Shown here one piece after another: positions 18,273-27,658 of a DNA stretch of 64,000 nucleotides. Position numbers and translations under genes: made by a program. Source of the DNA: Microbulbifer marinus (lineage in GTDB: Bacteria > Pseudomonadota > Gammaproteobacteria > Pseudomonadales > Cellvibrionaceae); NCBI RefSeq assembly GCF_900107725.1, contig NZ_FNQO01000001.1, positions 1,790,458 through 1,854,457 on the forward strand, read 5' to 3'. The notes under the pieces were generated by a model. That model worked only from the letters and a program-made list of their open reading frames with translations, was not told the DNA's origin and did not search any database. How positions within the stretch are numbered: position 1 is the first letter of the stretch; each line of letters opens with the position of its first letter.

Positions 18273-19501
18273 AGTCCCTGTCTGTATCCATCGAGCCCTC
18301 GACCGCGGCGGCGACCTCGCTGCCGCGCAGGCTGACTTTGCTGTGCCTGGCGGCGCTGACCATCATGTCCGGGGCCACCATCGCGCCGTCGCTGCCGGCA
18401 CTGCACAGCCATTTCGCCGCGGTGCCACACAGCGAATTACTCACCCGCCTGGTACTGACACTGCCGGCACTGTTTATTGCGGTCAGCGCGCCTGTGGCCG
18501 GTGTTCTCTCCGATCGCTTTGGCCGGCTGCGGCTGCTGCAGGCCTCCGTGTTGCTGTACGGACTTGCCGGGCTTTCGAGCCTGCTGCCGGACAGCCTGAC
18601 GGGCATCCTCGCCGGCCGCGCCCTGCTCGGCGTCGCGGTCGGCGGTACCATGACCTCGGTCACCGCGCTGGTGGGAGATTATTTCTCCGGCCCGGAGCGG
18701 GAAGCCTACATGGGGCAACAGGGCGCGTTCATCAGTTTCGGCGGCGTGGTATTTCTGGTCGGTGGCGGCCTGCTGGCCGAACTGCACTGGCGTGCGCCTT
18801 TCGCCGTTTACGGGCTCGCGCTGGCGCTGCTGCCGGCGGTAGTGATGTTTCTGTATGAGCCGCGCCGTCACGGTGATTTCGCCAGCGCCGCTGCGACCGG
18901 CACGGTTCCGGCGGCAACAAAATTACTGGCGGCACTGTTTGCCACCGCGCTGCTGAACAGCCTCGCCTTTTTCCTGATTCCGACCCAGCTGCCATTTCGC
19001 CTGCTGGAAATCGGCGTAAGCCAGCCGAGCCTGACCGGGCTGGCGATCGCCGGCGGCAATCTGATGGGAGCCCTTTCGTCGCTGTTAATCTACCGTCGTA
19101 TTCGTGCACAACTCGGGCCACTGGGAGTCTTCGCTTTCTGTTTTGCCATCATGTCCGCGGGGCTGATACTGATCGCTGCCGCCACGTCCTTTGGCTCGGT
19201 GATAATGGCCACCGCGGTGTACGGTATCGGCATGGGCACCTTGGTGCCGCACCTGTTCACCACCGCCATGCTGCTCGCCGCGGCACAGCAGCGCGGACGC
19301 GTAGCCGGCGGCCTGGCCGCCAGTATTTTCTTCGGCCAGTTTCTGTCCCCACTGGTAAGCCAGCCCTGGATCGACCGCTTCGGCCTCGCCAGCAGCTTTA
19401 GCCACATGGGTTTGCTTCTGGCAGTGCTGGCGGCGATCGCGGCTGCGATTTTACTGTGGCGTAACTACCATTCCTTTAACCGTTTTTGCGCTAGGATGTA
19501 G
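18269..19501 (+). CDS. MFS exporter, likely SoxR-regulated
   Basis: 410 residues with about 12 membrane helices. It belongs to the drug-efflux type of MFS (ATIAPSLPALHSHFAAV near helix 1, GVLSDRFGRLRLL in loop 2-3, GRALLGVAVGGTMTSVTALVGDYF in helix 4-5). GTG start behind a GGGGGGAG sequence, overlapping the upstream small ORF. The operator upstream implies induction by redox-cycling compounds, so export of such compounds is a reasonable inference. The substrate is not shown by sequence. Confidence 0.88.
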   Translation: MKSLSVSIEPSTAAATSLPRRLTLLCLAALTIMSGATIAPSLPALHSHFAAVPHSELLTRLVLTLPALFIAVSAPVAGVLSDRFGRLRLLQASVLLYGLAGLSSLLPDSLTGILAGRALLGVAVGGTMTSVTALVGDYFSGPEREAYMGQQGAFISFGGVVFLVGGGLLAELHWRAPFAVYGLALALLPAVVMFLYEPRRHGDFASAAATGTVPAATKLLAALFATALLNSLAFFLIPTQLPFRLLEIGVSQPSLTGLAIAGGNLMGALSSLLIYRRIRAQLGPLGVFAFCFAIMSAGLILIAAATSFGSVIMATAVYGIGMGTLVPHLFTTAMLLAAAQQRGRVAGGLAASIFFGQFLSPLVSQPWIDRFGLASSFSHMGLLLAVLAAIAAAILLWRNYHSFNRFCARM

Positions 19502-19561
19502 ATCCGCCCGACGCCAATGCGACTAACAAGCCAAATGGAAAACTTTTGCCAAGGAGACTAA

Positions 19562-20527
19562 GTGGAACCGATTATTTCCGTCAGGGGGCTCGGCAAGACC
19601 TACACCGGTGGGTTTACCGCCCTGAAGAATGTGAACCTGGATATCCGGCGTGGAGAAATCTTCGCGCTGCTGGGCCCCAACGGCGCCGGCAAGACGACGC
19701 TGATCAGTATTATCTGTGGCATTGTCAATCCCACCAGCGGCAGCGTCAGTGCCAGTGGCCATGACATTCTGCGCGACTACCGCAAGGCGCGCAGTGAGAT
19801 CGGCCTGGTGCCGCAGGAACTGGCGACCGACTCATTCGAGAGTGTCTGGGCCACGGTGAACTTCAGCCGCGGGCTGTTCGGCAAGGCACCCGATCCGGCC
19901 TATATCGAGAAACTGCTGCGCCAGCTATCCCTGTGGGAGAAGAAGGACAGCCGCATCATGGCGCTGTCCGGCGGCATGAAGCGCCGGGTCATGATCGCCA
20001 AGGCATTGTCCCACGAACCCAGCATCCTGTTCCTCGACGAGCCCACAGCCGGTGTCGACGTGGAGCTGCGCCAGGACATGTGGGAAATGGTGCGCGGCCT
20101 GCGCGAGTCCGGCGTCACCATCATCCTCACCACCCACTATATCGAGGAAGCCGAGGAAATGGCGGATCGAGTCGGCGTCATCAATCACGGTGAGCTGGTA
20201 CTGGTGGAAGACAAGCACACGCTGATGCAGAAGATGGGCGAAAAAGAGCTCAGCCTGCACCTGCCGGAACCGCTGCAGGCGGTGCCGGAATCCCTGGCAG
20301 ATCTGCCCCTGAGCCTGAGCGAGGATGGCAGTCAGCTGGTGTACCGTTTCGATATCAAAAGCAGTGATACCGGCATCGCCGAATTGCTGCGCCGCCTGAA
20401 CGACGCCAATATCGACTTCCGTGATCTGCATACCCGCGAGAGTTCGCTCGAGGAGATCTTCGTCGGCCTGGTGAAGGGTGCACGCAGGGAAAAAGAGCAG
20501 CAGTTGACCGGGGAGACACAGGGATGA
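19562..20527 (+). CDS. yadG: ABC transporter ATP-binding protein (YadG-like)
   Basis: 321 residues. Walker [10 protein letters not shown], signature [15 protein letters not shown], Walker [17 protein letters not shown], and H-loop [16 protein letters not shown] are intact. The MKRR-type signature and DVELRQDMW match the YadG subfamily of exporters. GTG start with GGAG 7 nt upstream. Its stop overlaps the permease start by 4 nt. The substrate of YadGH-type systems is not established. Confidence 0.93.
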   Translation: MEPIISVRGLGKTYTGGFTALKNVNLDIRRGEIFALLGPNGAGKTTLISIICGIVNPTSGSVSASGHDILRDYRKARSEIGLVPQELATDSFESVWATVNFSRGLFGKAPDPAYIEKLLRQLSLWEKKDSRIMALSGGMKRRVMIAKALSHEPSILFLDEPTAGVDVELRQDMWEMVRGLRESGVTIILTTHYIEEAEEMADRVGVINHGELVLVEDKHTLMQKMGEKELSLHLPEPLQAVPESLADLPLSLSEDGSQLVYRFDIKSSDTGIAELLRRLNDANIDFRDLHTRESSLEEIFVGLVKGARREKEQQLTGETQG

Positions 20528-21285
20528 ACTGGTACGGTATTCGCGCCATCTACAAGTTTGAAATGGCCCGCACCTGGCGCACGCTGATGCAGAGTATTGC
20601 CTCGCCGGTACTATCCACTTCGCTGTACTTCATCGTGTTCGGCGCCGCCATCGGTTCGCGCATGGGCGAGATCGACGGCGTCAGTTATGGGGCCTTTATT
20701 ATTCCCGGGCTGATCATGCTGTCGCTGTTGAGCGAGAGTATCTCCAACGCCTCGTTCGGAATTTTCTTCCCGAAATTTTCCGGCACCATCTACGAGGTGC
20801 TGTCGGCACCGGTATCGGCCTTTGAGATCGTCGCCGGCTACGTGGGCGCCGCGGCCACCAAGTCGATCATTCTCGGCGCACTGATACTGATCACCGCGCG
20901 CTTCTTCGTCGACTACGAAATCGTGCACCCTTTCTGGATGCTGGGCTTCCTGGTTCTGACCGCCGTCACCTTCAGCATGTTCGGCTTTATCATCGGCGTC
21001 TGGGCCGATGACTTCCAGAAACTGCAGATAATCCCACTAATGGTCATCACGCCGCTGACCTTCCTCGGTGGCGCTTTTTATTCCATCAACATGCTGCCGG
21101 AGCTGTGGCAGAAGATCACCCTGTTCAACCCGGTGGTCTACCTGATCAGCGGCTTTCGCTGGGCTTTTTACGGAGTGGCGGATGTGAATATCGGTGTGAG
21201 CCTGGGCATGACCCTGCTGTTCCTGCTGCTGTGCATGACCTCCATCTGGTGGATTTTCCGTACCGGCTACCGTATCAAGACCTGA
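20524..21285 (+). CDS. yadH: ABC-2 type transporter permease (YadH-like)
   Basis: 253 residues with six membrane segments and the ABC-2 features [35 protein letters not shown], and [22 protein letters not shown]...[12 protein letters not shown]. Starts within the last codon of the ATPase gene (ATGA overlap), so the two are translated together. Inner membrane partner of the upstream ATPase. Confidence 0.92.
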   Translation: MNWYGIRAIYKFEMARTWRTLMQSIASPVLSTSLYFIVFGAAIGSRMGEIDGVSYGAFIIPGLIMLSLLSESISNASFGIFFPKFSGTIYEVLSAPVSAFEIVAGYVGAAATKSIILGALILITARFFVDYEIVHPFWMLGFLVLTAVTFSMFGFIIGVWADDFQKLQIIPLMVITPLTFLGGAFYSINMLPELWQKITLFNPVVYLISGFRWAFYGVADVNIGVSLGMTLLFLLLCMTSIWWIFRTGYRIKT

Positions 21286-21306
21286 TCTTTGGGGCTCCGA
21301 TCGGCA

Positions 21307-21374
21307 CTGCTATCGGCAGCCGCCCGGCAAAAAACCTGATCGGTAAATATTTGCCGGGTGGCCGCCGATAGCAG
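21307..21374. repeat. Long inverted repeat A (hairpin with complementary-loop partner)
   Basis: Arms of 25 nt (21307-21331 and 21350-21374) with two mismatches, starting CTGCTATCGGC and ending GCCGATAGCAG. The loop region carries AAAAAACCTGATCGGTAA (21329-21346). It lies after yadH in the convergent gap with the TetR gene, where a bidirectional terminator is expected. See hairpin B, whose loop is the reverse complement of this one. Confidence 0.85.
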
Positions 21375-21442
21375 GACCACCACCGAGGTGGATTCACCAC
21401 TTTACAGATCCATAATCAAGTTATTCGGATAACAAAAGGCGA

Positions 21443-21518
21443 GGTCCCGCTGCCGGTGGCCTCATGGGGAATAGTTACCGATCAGGTTTTTTCCCATGGG
21501 GCCATCGGCAGCGGGACC
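21443..21518. repeat. Long inverted repeat B (hairpin with complementary-loop partner)
   Basis: Arms of 26 nt (21443-21468 and 21493-21518) with two differences, both of which become G-U pairs in + strand RNA. They start GGTCCCGCTGCCG and end CGGCAGCGGGACC. The loop contains TTACCGATCAGGTTTTTT (21475-21492), the exact reverse complement of 21329-21346 in hairpin A. The T6 run also suits an intrinsic terminator. Confidence 0.85.
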
Positions 21519-21553
21519 GGATCGAAGTCATCGGCCAGGCAGCAGGCAATCTG

Positions 21554-22189
21554 TCAATTGCCGTAAGCACGCAAGAACGATTGCACCACCAGTGCGACAC
21601 GCGCTCGAATTTCCTCCTCGCTCGGCACCTCACAATTCCCGATCAATACGCGCATATGCCGGCAGCCCATCAGCATGCCGAAAAACTGCTCCGCCGCTAC
21701 CGCCGGATCGTCGATCTGCAACAGACCCTGCTCGTTGACCCGGCGCAGGAAGCGCTCCATTTCACCCAGGGTGCGCTGGGGGCCGGCCTCGAAGAACAGT
21801 CGCGCCATTTCCGGCTCGCGCGGCGCCACCGCGCACAGCAGCCGCATCAGGCGAATGGAATCCTCACTGTCGATCATGCCCAGGAAGGCCGCGCCGATCC
21901 GTTTCAGCACCTCTTCCAGTGAGTCACCCTCCTCCAGCGCAAACATCGGCAGCGGCATCTGGTTTTCGCACTTGGCTTCAATCGCCGCGGTAAAGAGCGT
22001 CTCCTTATCGGAGAAGTGGCTGTAAACGGTGAGTTTGGATACTCCGGCTTCCGCGGCCACCGCATCCATGCTGGTACCGGCGAAGCCCTGGGTCAGGAAC
22101 AACTCCTTGGCCGCATCGAGAATTGCCCGGCGTTTGGCCGGATCTTTGGGACGACCGCGGGATGCGACCGGTGCAGTCTGCTCAGACAT
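21554..22189 (-). CDS. TetR/AcrR-family repressor of the adjacent RND pump
   Basis: 211 residues. N-terminal helix-turn-helix: RAILDAAKELFLTQGFAGTSMDAVAAEAGVSKLTVYSHFSDKETLF. The C-terminal part is a variable ligand-binding domain (AefR-like appearance). It is divergent from the efflux adaptor with a dyad operator in between, so repression of the pump and itself is the natural inference. Ligand unknown. Confidence 0.92.
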   Translation of the reverse strand: MSEQTAPVASRGRPKDPAKRRAILDAAKELFLTQGFAGTSMDAVAAEAGVSKLTVYSHFSDKETLFTAAIEAKCENQMPLPMFALEEGDSLEEVLKRIGAAFLGMIDSEDSIRLMRLLCAVAPREPEMARLFFEAGPQRTLGEMERFLRRVNEQGLLQIDDPAVAAEQFFGMLMGCRHMRVLIGNCEVPSEEEIRARVALVVQSFLRAYGN

Positions 22190-22228
22190 AGCGCTCCATT
22201 TACTGGACTGACGAGTTTAATATATTTA

Positions 22229-22246
22229 CTATACTGCCCAGTATAG
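22229..22246. promoter_or_regulatory. Probable TetR-family operator
   Basis: Perfect palindrome CTATACTG-CC-CAGTATAG in the 135-nt gap between the divergent TetR gene and the RND adaptor gene. Its size and placement suit the TetR repressor encoded next door. Confidence 0.75.
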
Positions 22247-22324
22247 CATTGGCCGAGCCGGTCGGCGCCCTTTGCCACCAACGGCCTACCCCGCCAAACC
22301 ATCAGTAAAGGAAGGGACCCCTTT

Positions 22325-23443
22325 ATGTATCGATCACTTCTGTTTGCGGCGTTGCCGCTCTGCCTGACGCTGGCTGCCTGCGCACCGGCGGAGTCCAGCA
22401 GCGACGAGGAGAAGCCGCGCCCCGCAGTCATGGTGCGTCCACAGATCGCCGCGGCGCAGCAGGATGTCTTTCCCGGAGAAATTCACGCCCGCTACGAGCC
22501 GGCGCTGGCCTTCCGCATCGGCGGCAAGATCAGCCGACGCCTGGTCGACGTGGGCGACAGGGTAACCCGGGGCCAGCCGCTGGCGGAGCTCAGCGCCGAA
22601 GACCTGCAACTGCAACTGGACAGCGCCCGGGCGCAACTGAACTCGGCCGAAGCGGAGTACCGCCTCGCCGGCAGCGAACTGGAACGCTACCGCAAATTGC
22701 TCGAGCGCCAGCTAGTCAGCACTTCACAGTTCGACGCGGCGCAAACCCGCTTCGACGCCAGTCGTGCACAGCTCGAGCAGGCACAGGCGCAGCTGCAGGT
22801 CGCACGCAATCAGGCCACGTACGCGGTGCTGAAATCACCGCAGGACGGTGTCATTGCCCAGCGCCTCGCCGAAGCCGGACAAGTGGTCGCGGCAGGGCAG
22901 GCGGTATTCGCGCTGGCCGCGGACGGCGAACGCGAAGTACGCATCGATCTGCCGGAACAGGATATCGACCGCTTCGCCGTCGGCCAGGAGCTGGCCCTGG
23001 AACTCTGGTCGCAGCCGGGACAGTTCTTTCCCGCGCGTATTCGCGAACTCTCCCCCGCCGCGGATCCCGTTTCACGCACTTTTGAAGCGCGTGTGGTGTT
23101 TGACAATGAATCCGTCGGCGCCGAGCTCGGCCAGAGCGCACGGGTTTTCGTCAACAACGCGGCCAGCGGACATACCCTGGCAGTACCCATGTCCGCCGTC
23201 ACCGCCGACAGCGAGCAGCCCTACGTATGGGTACTGGATCCGCTACAACAGATCCTGCGCAAAACACCAGTAACCGTTGGCCGCTATGGTGAAGAGCTGG
23301 TGCCGGTACTCGCCGGCCTGCAGCCGGACGACTGGATCGTAGCCGCCGGCACCCATCTGCTGCGGGACGGCCAGGCGGTGCGGCCAGTGGACCGGATGAA
23401 TCGGCCGATCGATTTAGATCGATCGTTCGCGCAGGAACCATAA
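22325..23443 (+). CDS. RND efflux periplasmic adaptor (membrane fusion) lipoprotein
   Basis: 372 residues. Lipoprotein signal with lipobox LAAC (Cys about residue 19), then a lipoyl-like half (FRIGGKISRRLVDVGDRVTRGQPLAEL), a coiled-coil hairpin rich in Gln/Ala (about residues 95-150), the second lipoyl half (LKSPQDGVIAQRLAEAGQVV) and beta-barrel/MP domains. Links the inner-membrane pump to an outer-membrane channel, not encoded here. Controlled by the adjacent TetR protein. 197 nt separate it from the pump gene, filled mostly by an inverted repeat. Confidence 0.93.
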   Translation: MYRSLLFAALPLCLTLAACAPAESSSDEEKPRPAVMVRPQIAAAQQDVFPGEIHARYEPALAFRIGGKISRRLVDVGDRVTRGQPLAELSAEDLQLQLDSARAQLNSAEAEYRLAGSELERYRKLLERQLVSTSQFDAAQTRFDASRAQLEQAQAQLQVARNQATYAVLKSPQDGVIAQRLAEAGQVVAAGQAVFALAADGEREVRIDLPEQDIDRFAVGQELALELWSQPGQFFPARIRELSPAADPVSRTFEARVVFDNESVGAELGQSARVFVNNAASGHTLAVPMSAVTADSEQPYVWVLDPLQQILRKTPVTVGRYGEELVPVLAGLQPDDWIVAAGTHLLRDGQAVRPVDRMNRPIDLDRSFAQEP

Positions 23444-23485
23444 AAGAACCGGTTTCAGGTTCTGCGACTTCCACTGAGCCATGCA

Positions 23486-23593
23486 GGCCGGGCGGGATAC
23501 CGCTTTTCGGGACCGTATGAGGCATGGATGCCGATTACGAGCGTACAGGGATGTATTCACAGCGTGTCCCGGAAAGCGGTATCCCGCCCGGCC
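23486..23593. repeat. Intergenic inverted-repeat element between RND adaptor and pump genes
   Basis: 28-nt arms at 23486-23513 and 23566-23593, starting GGCCGGGCGGGATACC and identical except for one position that is a G-U pair in RNA. The 52-nt centre contains GTACAGGGATGTATTCACAGC. Its translation (the CRLRAYRDVFTACPGK type) looks like short spurious frames I recall from many marine gammaproteobacterial genomes. This is therefore probably a dispersed palindromic repeat, not a gene. Confidence 0.75.
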
Positions 23594-23640
23594 CCACCCT
23601 GAAGCCCACACCTTGAGCAACTCAGCCAGGAATAAACACC

Positions 23641-26600
23641 ATGCGTTTCAACCTCTCCGAATGGGCCCTGAAAAATCGCCCACTGGTGCTCTACGCAATG
23701 CTCGTGCTCGGCCTGCTCGGCGCCATCTCCTATACGCAGCTCGGGCAGAGTGAAGATCCGCCGTTTACATTCAAGGTGATGGTGGTCAACACCCTCTGGC
23801 CCGGCGCCAGCGCCGAGGAAGTGTCCCGCCAGATTACCGAGCGGGTGGAAAAGAAACTGATGGAAACCGGCGACTACCAGCGCATCACCTCCTTCTCCCG
23901 TCCCGGTCAGTCCCAGGTGCTGTTCGTCGCCCGCGACAGTATGCGCTCCAGCGAAATTCCCGACCTCTGGTATCAGGTGCGCAAGAAAGTCGGCGATATT
24001 CGCCACACCTTGCCAGCCGATATTCGGGGCCCCTTCTTCAACGACGAATTCGGCACCACTTTTGGCAATATCTACGCACTGACCGGATCCGGCTTCGACT
24101 ATGCACTGAAAAAGGACTACGCCGAACGCCTGCAGCTAGCACTGCAACGCGTCAAGGACGTGGGCAAGGTGGAACTGCTCGGCCTGCAGGATGAGAAAAT
24201 CTGGGTCGAAATCTCGAATGCCAAGCTCGCCTCCCTGGGTATTCCGATGACCGCGGTTCAGGGCGCCCTGCAGGCGCAAAACAGTGTCGCCGATGCCGGC
24301 TTTGTCGAAACCGTCAGCGACCGCGTGCGCATCCGTGTCAGCGGACAGTTCCAGTCGGTAGATGAGATCCGCCATTTTCCCATCACCGCCGGCAACCGCA
24401 CACAGCGACTCGGCGATATTGCCGAAGTGCGTCGCGGATTCAGCGATCCGCCCCAGCCACGCATGCGCTTTATGGGCGAGGACGCCATCGGCATCGCCGT
24501 ATCCATGAAGGCGGGCGGCGATATTCTCGAACTCGGCAAAAACCTGGATGCAACCTTTGCCGAGCTGCAGCAGGATCTGCCCCTGGGGCTGGAACTGCAC
24601 AAGGTTTCGGATCAGCCAGCTGCAGTCGAGCGCGGCGTCGGCGAATTCCTGCAGGTGTTAGCCGAAGCGCTGGCGATTGTGCTGCTGGTCAGCTTCTTTT
24701 CCCTCGGCATGCGCACCGGACTGGTGGTGGCACTGTCGATCCCGCTGGTGCTGGCGATGACCTTCGCGTTGATGCACTATTTTAATATCGGCCTGCACAA
24801 GATTTCCCTCGGCGCGCTGGTGCTGGCACTGGGATTAATGGTGGACGACGCCATCATCGCCGTGGAAATGATGGCCGTCAAAATGGAACAGGGCCTCAGT
24901 CGTCTGAAGGCCGCCGGCTTCGCCTGGACCAGCACCGCCTTTCCGATGCTGACCGGCACGCTGATTACCGCCGCAGGTTTTCTGCCTATCGCTACCGCGC
25001 AGTCGGGTACCGGTGAATACACCCGTTCGATTTTCCAGGTGGTCACCCTGTCGCTACTGGCCTCCTGGATAGCCGCGGTGGTGTTCGTGCCCTACCTCGG
25101 CGACCGGCTGTTGCCGAACCTCACCCGCCGCGACAGCAGCGGTGAAATCCACGATCCCTACGCAAAACCCTTCTATCGCCGTTTCCGCCGGCTGGTGCAG
25201 TGGTGCCTGCGCCACCGCAAGACCGTCATCGTGCTGACCCTGGCCGTATTTGTCGGATCACTGGCGCTGTTCCGCCTGGTGCCACAGCAGTTCTTCCCCT
25301 CCTCCGGCCGCCTCGAACTGATGGTGGACCTGAAGCTCGCCGAAGGCGCCTCGCTGCAGGCCACCGAGTACCAGGCAAGACGCCTGGAGGCACTGCTGGA
25401 ACAGAATGAACAGGTGGAAAACTATGTGGCCTATGTGGGCACCGGCTCACCGCGTTTCTACTTGCCGCTGGATCAACAGCTGCCGGCCGCCAGCTTCGCG
25501 CAGTTTGTGATACTGACCCGCAGCGTGGAGGAGCGCGAGGTAGTGCGCCGCTGGCTGATCGAAACCATGCGCGAGGAATTCCCGACGCTGCGCTCGCGTA
25601 TTTCACGGCTGGAGAACGGTCCGCCGGTGGGCTACCCGGTGCAGTTCCGCGTTTCCGGCGAACATATTGCCGAAGTGCGCAGCCTGGCCCGGGCGGTGGC
25701 CGATAAAGTGCGTGAAAACCCGGCGGTGACCAACGTCCACCTGGACTGGGAGGAACCGAGTAAATCGGTGCATCTGAATATCGATCAGGCCCGCGCCCGC
25801 ACCCTGGGTGTCGACTCCGCCACCCTGTCGCGCGCATTGCAGAGCTCCCTCACCGGTATCGCCGTCAGCCAGTACCGCGAAGGCAACGAGCTGATCGATG
25901 TGCGTGTGCGCGGCGATGAACGGGAGCGCCACGCCCTAAGCCAGCTCGGCAACCTGGCGGTACAGACCAGCAACGGGCGCAGCATACCGCTCAACCAGAT
26001 AGCGACACTGGAATACGGTTTCGAGGAAGGGGTGATCTGGCACCGCAACCGCCTGCCGACCGTGACGGTGCGCGCGGATATTTACGGCACACAGCTGCCG
26101 GCGACGGTGGTCAACGCAGTCTGGCCGCACCTGGCCGACATTCGCGCGCAGCTGCCGCCGGGCTACCTGCTGGAAGTCGGGGGCACGGTGGAGGAATCTG
26201 CGCGCGGGCAGCGGTCCGTCAATGCCGGTATGCCGCTGTTTGTGCTGGTGGTCATCACACTGCTGATGCTGCAGCTGCGCAGCTTCTCCCTGTCCACGAT
26301 GGTGTTCCTGACCGCACCGCTGGGCATTATCGGCGTAACCCTGTTCCTGCTGCTGTTCGGCCAGCCGTTCGGCTTCGTGGCCATGCTCGGCACCATTGCC
26401 CTAGCCGGCATGATCATGCGCAACTCGGTCATCCTGGTGGATCAGATTCAGCAGGATATCGCCCAGGGACTGAGGCCCTGGGATGCCATCGTCGAATCCA
26501 CGGTGCGCCGCTTCCGTCCGATTGTTCTGACTGCGCTGACCGCGGTACTGGCAATGATCCCGCTGTCGCGCAGTGACTTCTTCGGGCCGATGGCGGTGGC

Positions 26601-26814
26601 CATCATGGGCGGGCTGATCGTTGCCACCGCGTTGACGCTACTGTTCCTGCCAGCACTCTACGCCGCTTTCTTTCGTGTTAGAGAAGGGGTGCGGGAGGGC
26701 GAAATGCCGCAACTGGAATCACCGCGAATTTTCACCAGGCTAACTGCTGGCCTGGTCAGTTTTTGGCAGTCAGCGAGTCGTAAACTATCCCGGTCCACAG
26801 ATCCGGCTTCATGA
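23641..26814 (+). CDS. RND efflux pump inner-membrane subunit (AcrB/HAE family)
   Basis: 1057 residues with the 12-helix, two-large-loop RND layout. Helix 4 has the proton-relay pair in LALGLMVDDAIIAVEMM, and the C-terminal half contains FVAMLGTIALAGMIMRNSVILVDQI and RFRPIVLTALTAVLAMIPLS. Exports toxic compounds with the adaptor upstream; drug spectrum unknown. The last 59 nt overlap the convergent MBL hydrolase gene, so the two 3' ends are antisense to one another. Confidence 0.95.
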   Translation: MRFNLSEWALKNRPLVLYAMLVLGLLGAISYTQLGQSEDPPFTFKVMVVNTLWPGASAEEVSRQITERVEKKLMETGDYQRITSFSRPGQSQVLFVARDSMRSSEIPDLWYQVRKKVGDIRHTLPADIRGPFFNDEFGTTFGNIYALTGSGFDYALKKDYAERLQLALQRVKDVGKVELLGLQDEKIWVEISNAKLASLGIPMTAVQGALQAQNSVADAGFVETVSDRVRIRVSGQFQSVDEIRHFPITAGNRTQRLGDIAEVRRGFSDPPQPRMRFMGEDAIGIAVSMKAGGDILELGKNLDATFAELQQDLPLGLELHKVSDQPAAVERGVGEFLQVLAEALAIVLLVSFFSLGMRTGLVVALSIPLVLAMTFALMHYFNIGLHKISLGALVLALGLMVDDAIIAVEMMAVKMEQGLSRLKAAGFAWTSTAFPMLTGTLITAAGFLPIATAQSGTGEYTRSIFQVVTLSLLASWIAAVVFVPYLGDRLLPNLTRRDSSGEIHDPYAKPFYRRFRRLVQWCLRHRKTVIVLTLAVFVGSLALFRLVPQQFFPSSGRLELMVDLKLAEGASLQATEYQARRLEALLEQNEQVENYVAYVGTGSPRFYLPLDQQLPAASFAQFVILTRSVEEREVVRRWLIETMREEFPTLRSRISRLENGPPVGYPVQFRVSGEHIAEVRSLARAVADKVRENPAVTNVHLDWEEPSKSVHLNIDQARARTLGVDSATLSRALQSSLTGIAVSQYREGNELIDVRVRGDERERHALSQLGNLAVQTSNGRSIPLNQIATLEYGFEEGVIWHRNRLPTVTVRADIYGTQLPATVVNAVWPHLADIRAQLPPGYLLEVGGTVEESARGQRSVNAGMPLFVLVVITLLMLQLRSFSLSTMVFLTAPLGIIGVTLFLLLFGQPFGFVAMLGTIALAGMIMRNSVILVDQIQQDIAQGLRPWDAIVESTVRRFRPIVLTALTAVLAMIPLSRSDFFGPMAVAIMGGLIVATALTLLFLPALYAAFFRVREGVREGEMPQLESPRIFTRLTAGLVSFWQSASRKLSRSTDPAS

Positions 26815-27658
26815 AACCCTGGCCGTATTCTGCATCGTAGTCTTTGGTCGGCCGCGCGGCGATCACGTCCGCGCGGCTGTTGCCGGCATCGATCAGCTTC
26901 TGGATGCGGCCGCGCAACTCCACCAGCATATCGCGCTGCTTCTGCAGTTCGGCCCTGTCGCTCAACGGGCCATGGCCGGGAATGATACGGGTCTTGTCAT
27001 TCGCCATGCCCAGCACCTGATCCATGGTCGCTACGACCCCGTCCACCGAGCCACCGGACGAGAGATCAATAAACGGGTAGTTGCCATTGAAAAAGGTATC
27101 GCCCATATGGATCACATTGGCGCGATTAAAGTGCACGATGGCGTCACCGTCGGTATGCGCCCTGTCTACATGCTGCACGCGAACAGTCTCGCCGTTCCAG
27201 TGAAAAGTGGTGGCGTCGGTAAACGTAATCACCGGCAAGGCCGCGGCGGGCGAAGGCTCGACCTTGCGCTTGAAGGTCTCGATAAACTGCTCGGTGCTCA
27301 TACGCTTGCGCACATTCTCATGCGCGACGATCAGGGCCGGAGCCTTACCAAAGTGCTCGTTGCCGCCGGTGTGATCGGCGTGCCAATGGGTATTGATCAC
27401 GAAACGCAACGGTTCGTCCGTTAGTTCTGCCACGGCCTTTTGAATCTTCGCGCTCAGCGGGGCATATTGGTCATCCACCATAAAGGTACCGTCCTGTCCC
27501 ACCAGCACTGCGATATTGCCGCCGGCGCCCTGCAGCATATAGAGGCCATCGGCAACCTTCTCGCTGCTGATCTCCACCTTGGCAAAGCGGTCGTCGGCGC
27601 CGGCCGCGAAAGGCAGAAGACAGGCGATCAATAAACAAGCGCGGTACATGGTCTTCAT
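26756..27658 (-). CDS. Secreted MBL-fold metallohydrolase
   Basis: 300 residues with a signal peptide (MKTMYRACLLIACLLPFAAGADD). The metal-binding motif is INTHWHADHTGG (HxHxDH), with further ligands in DGDAIVHF and IIPGHGPLS. It resembles periplasmic beta-lactamase-fold proteins of the cyclase/glyoxalase II type; the sequence does not tell a lactamase from another hydrolase. Start overlaps the stop of the GDPD gene (ATGA), so it is the second gene of that pair. Its 3' end overlaps the RND pump gene. Confidence 0.9.
   Translation of the reverse strand: MKTMYRACLLIACLLPFAAGADDRFAKVEISSEKVADGLYMLQGAGGNIAVLVGQDGTFMVDDQYAPLSAKIQKAVAELTDEPLRFVINTHWHADHTGGNEHFGKAPALIVAHENVRKRMSTEQFIETFKRKVEPSPAAALPVITFTDATTFHWNGETVRVQHVDRAHTDGDAIVHFNRANVIHMGDTFFNGNYPFIDLSSGGSVDGVVATMDQVLGMANDKTRIIPGHGPLSDRAELQKQRDMLVELRGRIQKLIDAGNSRADVIAARPTKDYDAEYGQGFMKPDLWTGIVYDSLTAKN

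Noticed and set aside
23481-23753. 90-codon frame between the RND genes
   Set aside because: Covers the inverted repeat and runs into the pump gene in the wrong frame; best explained as repeat DNA.
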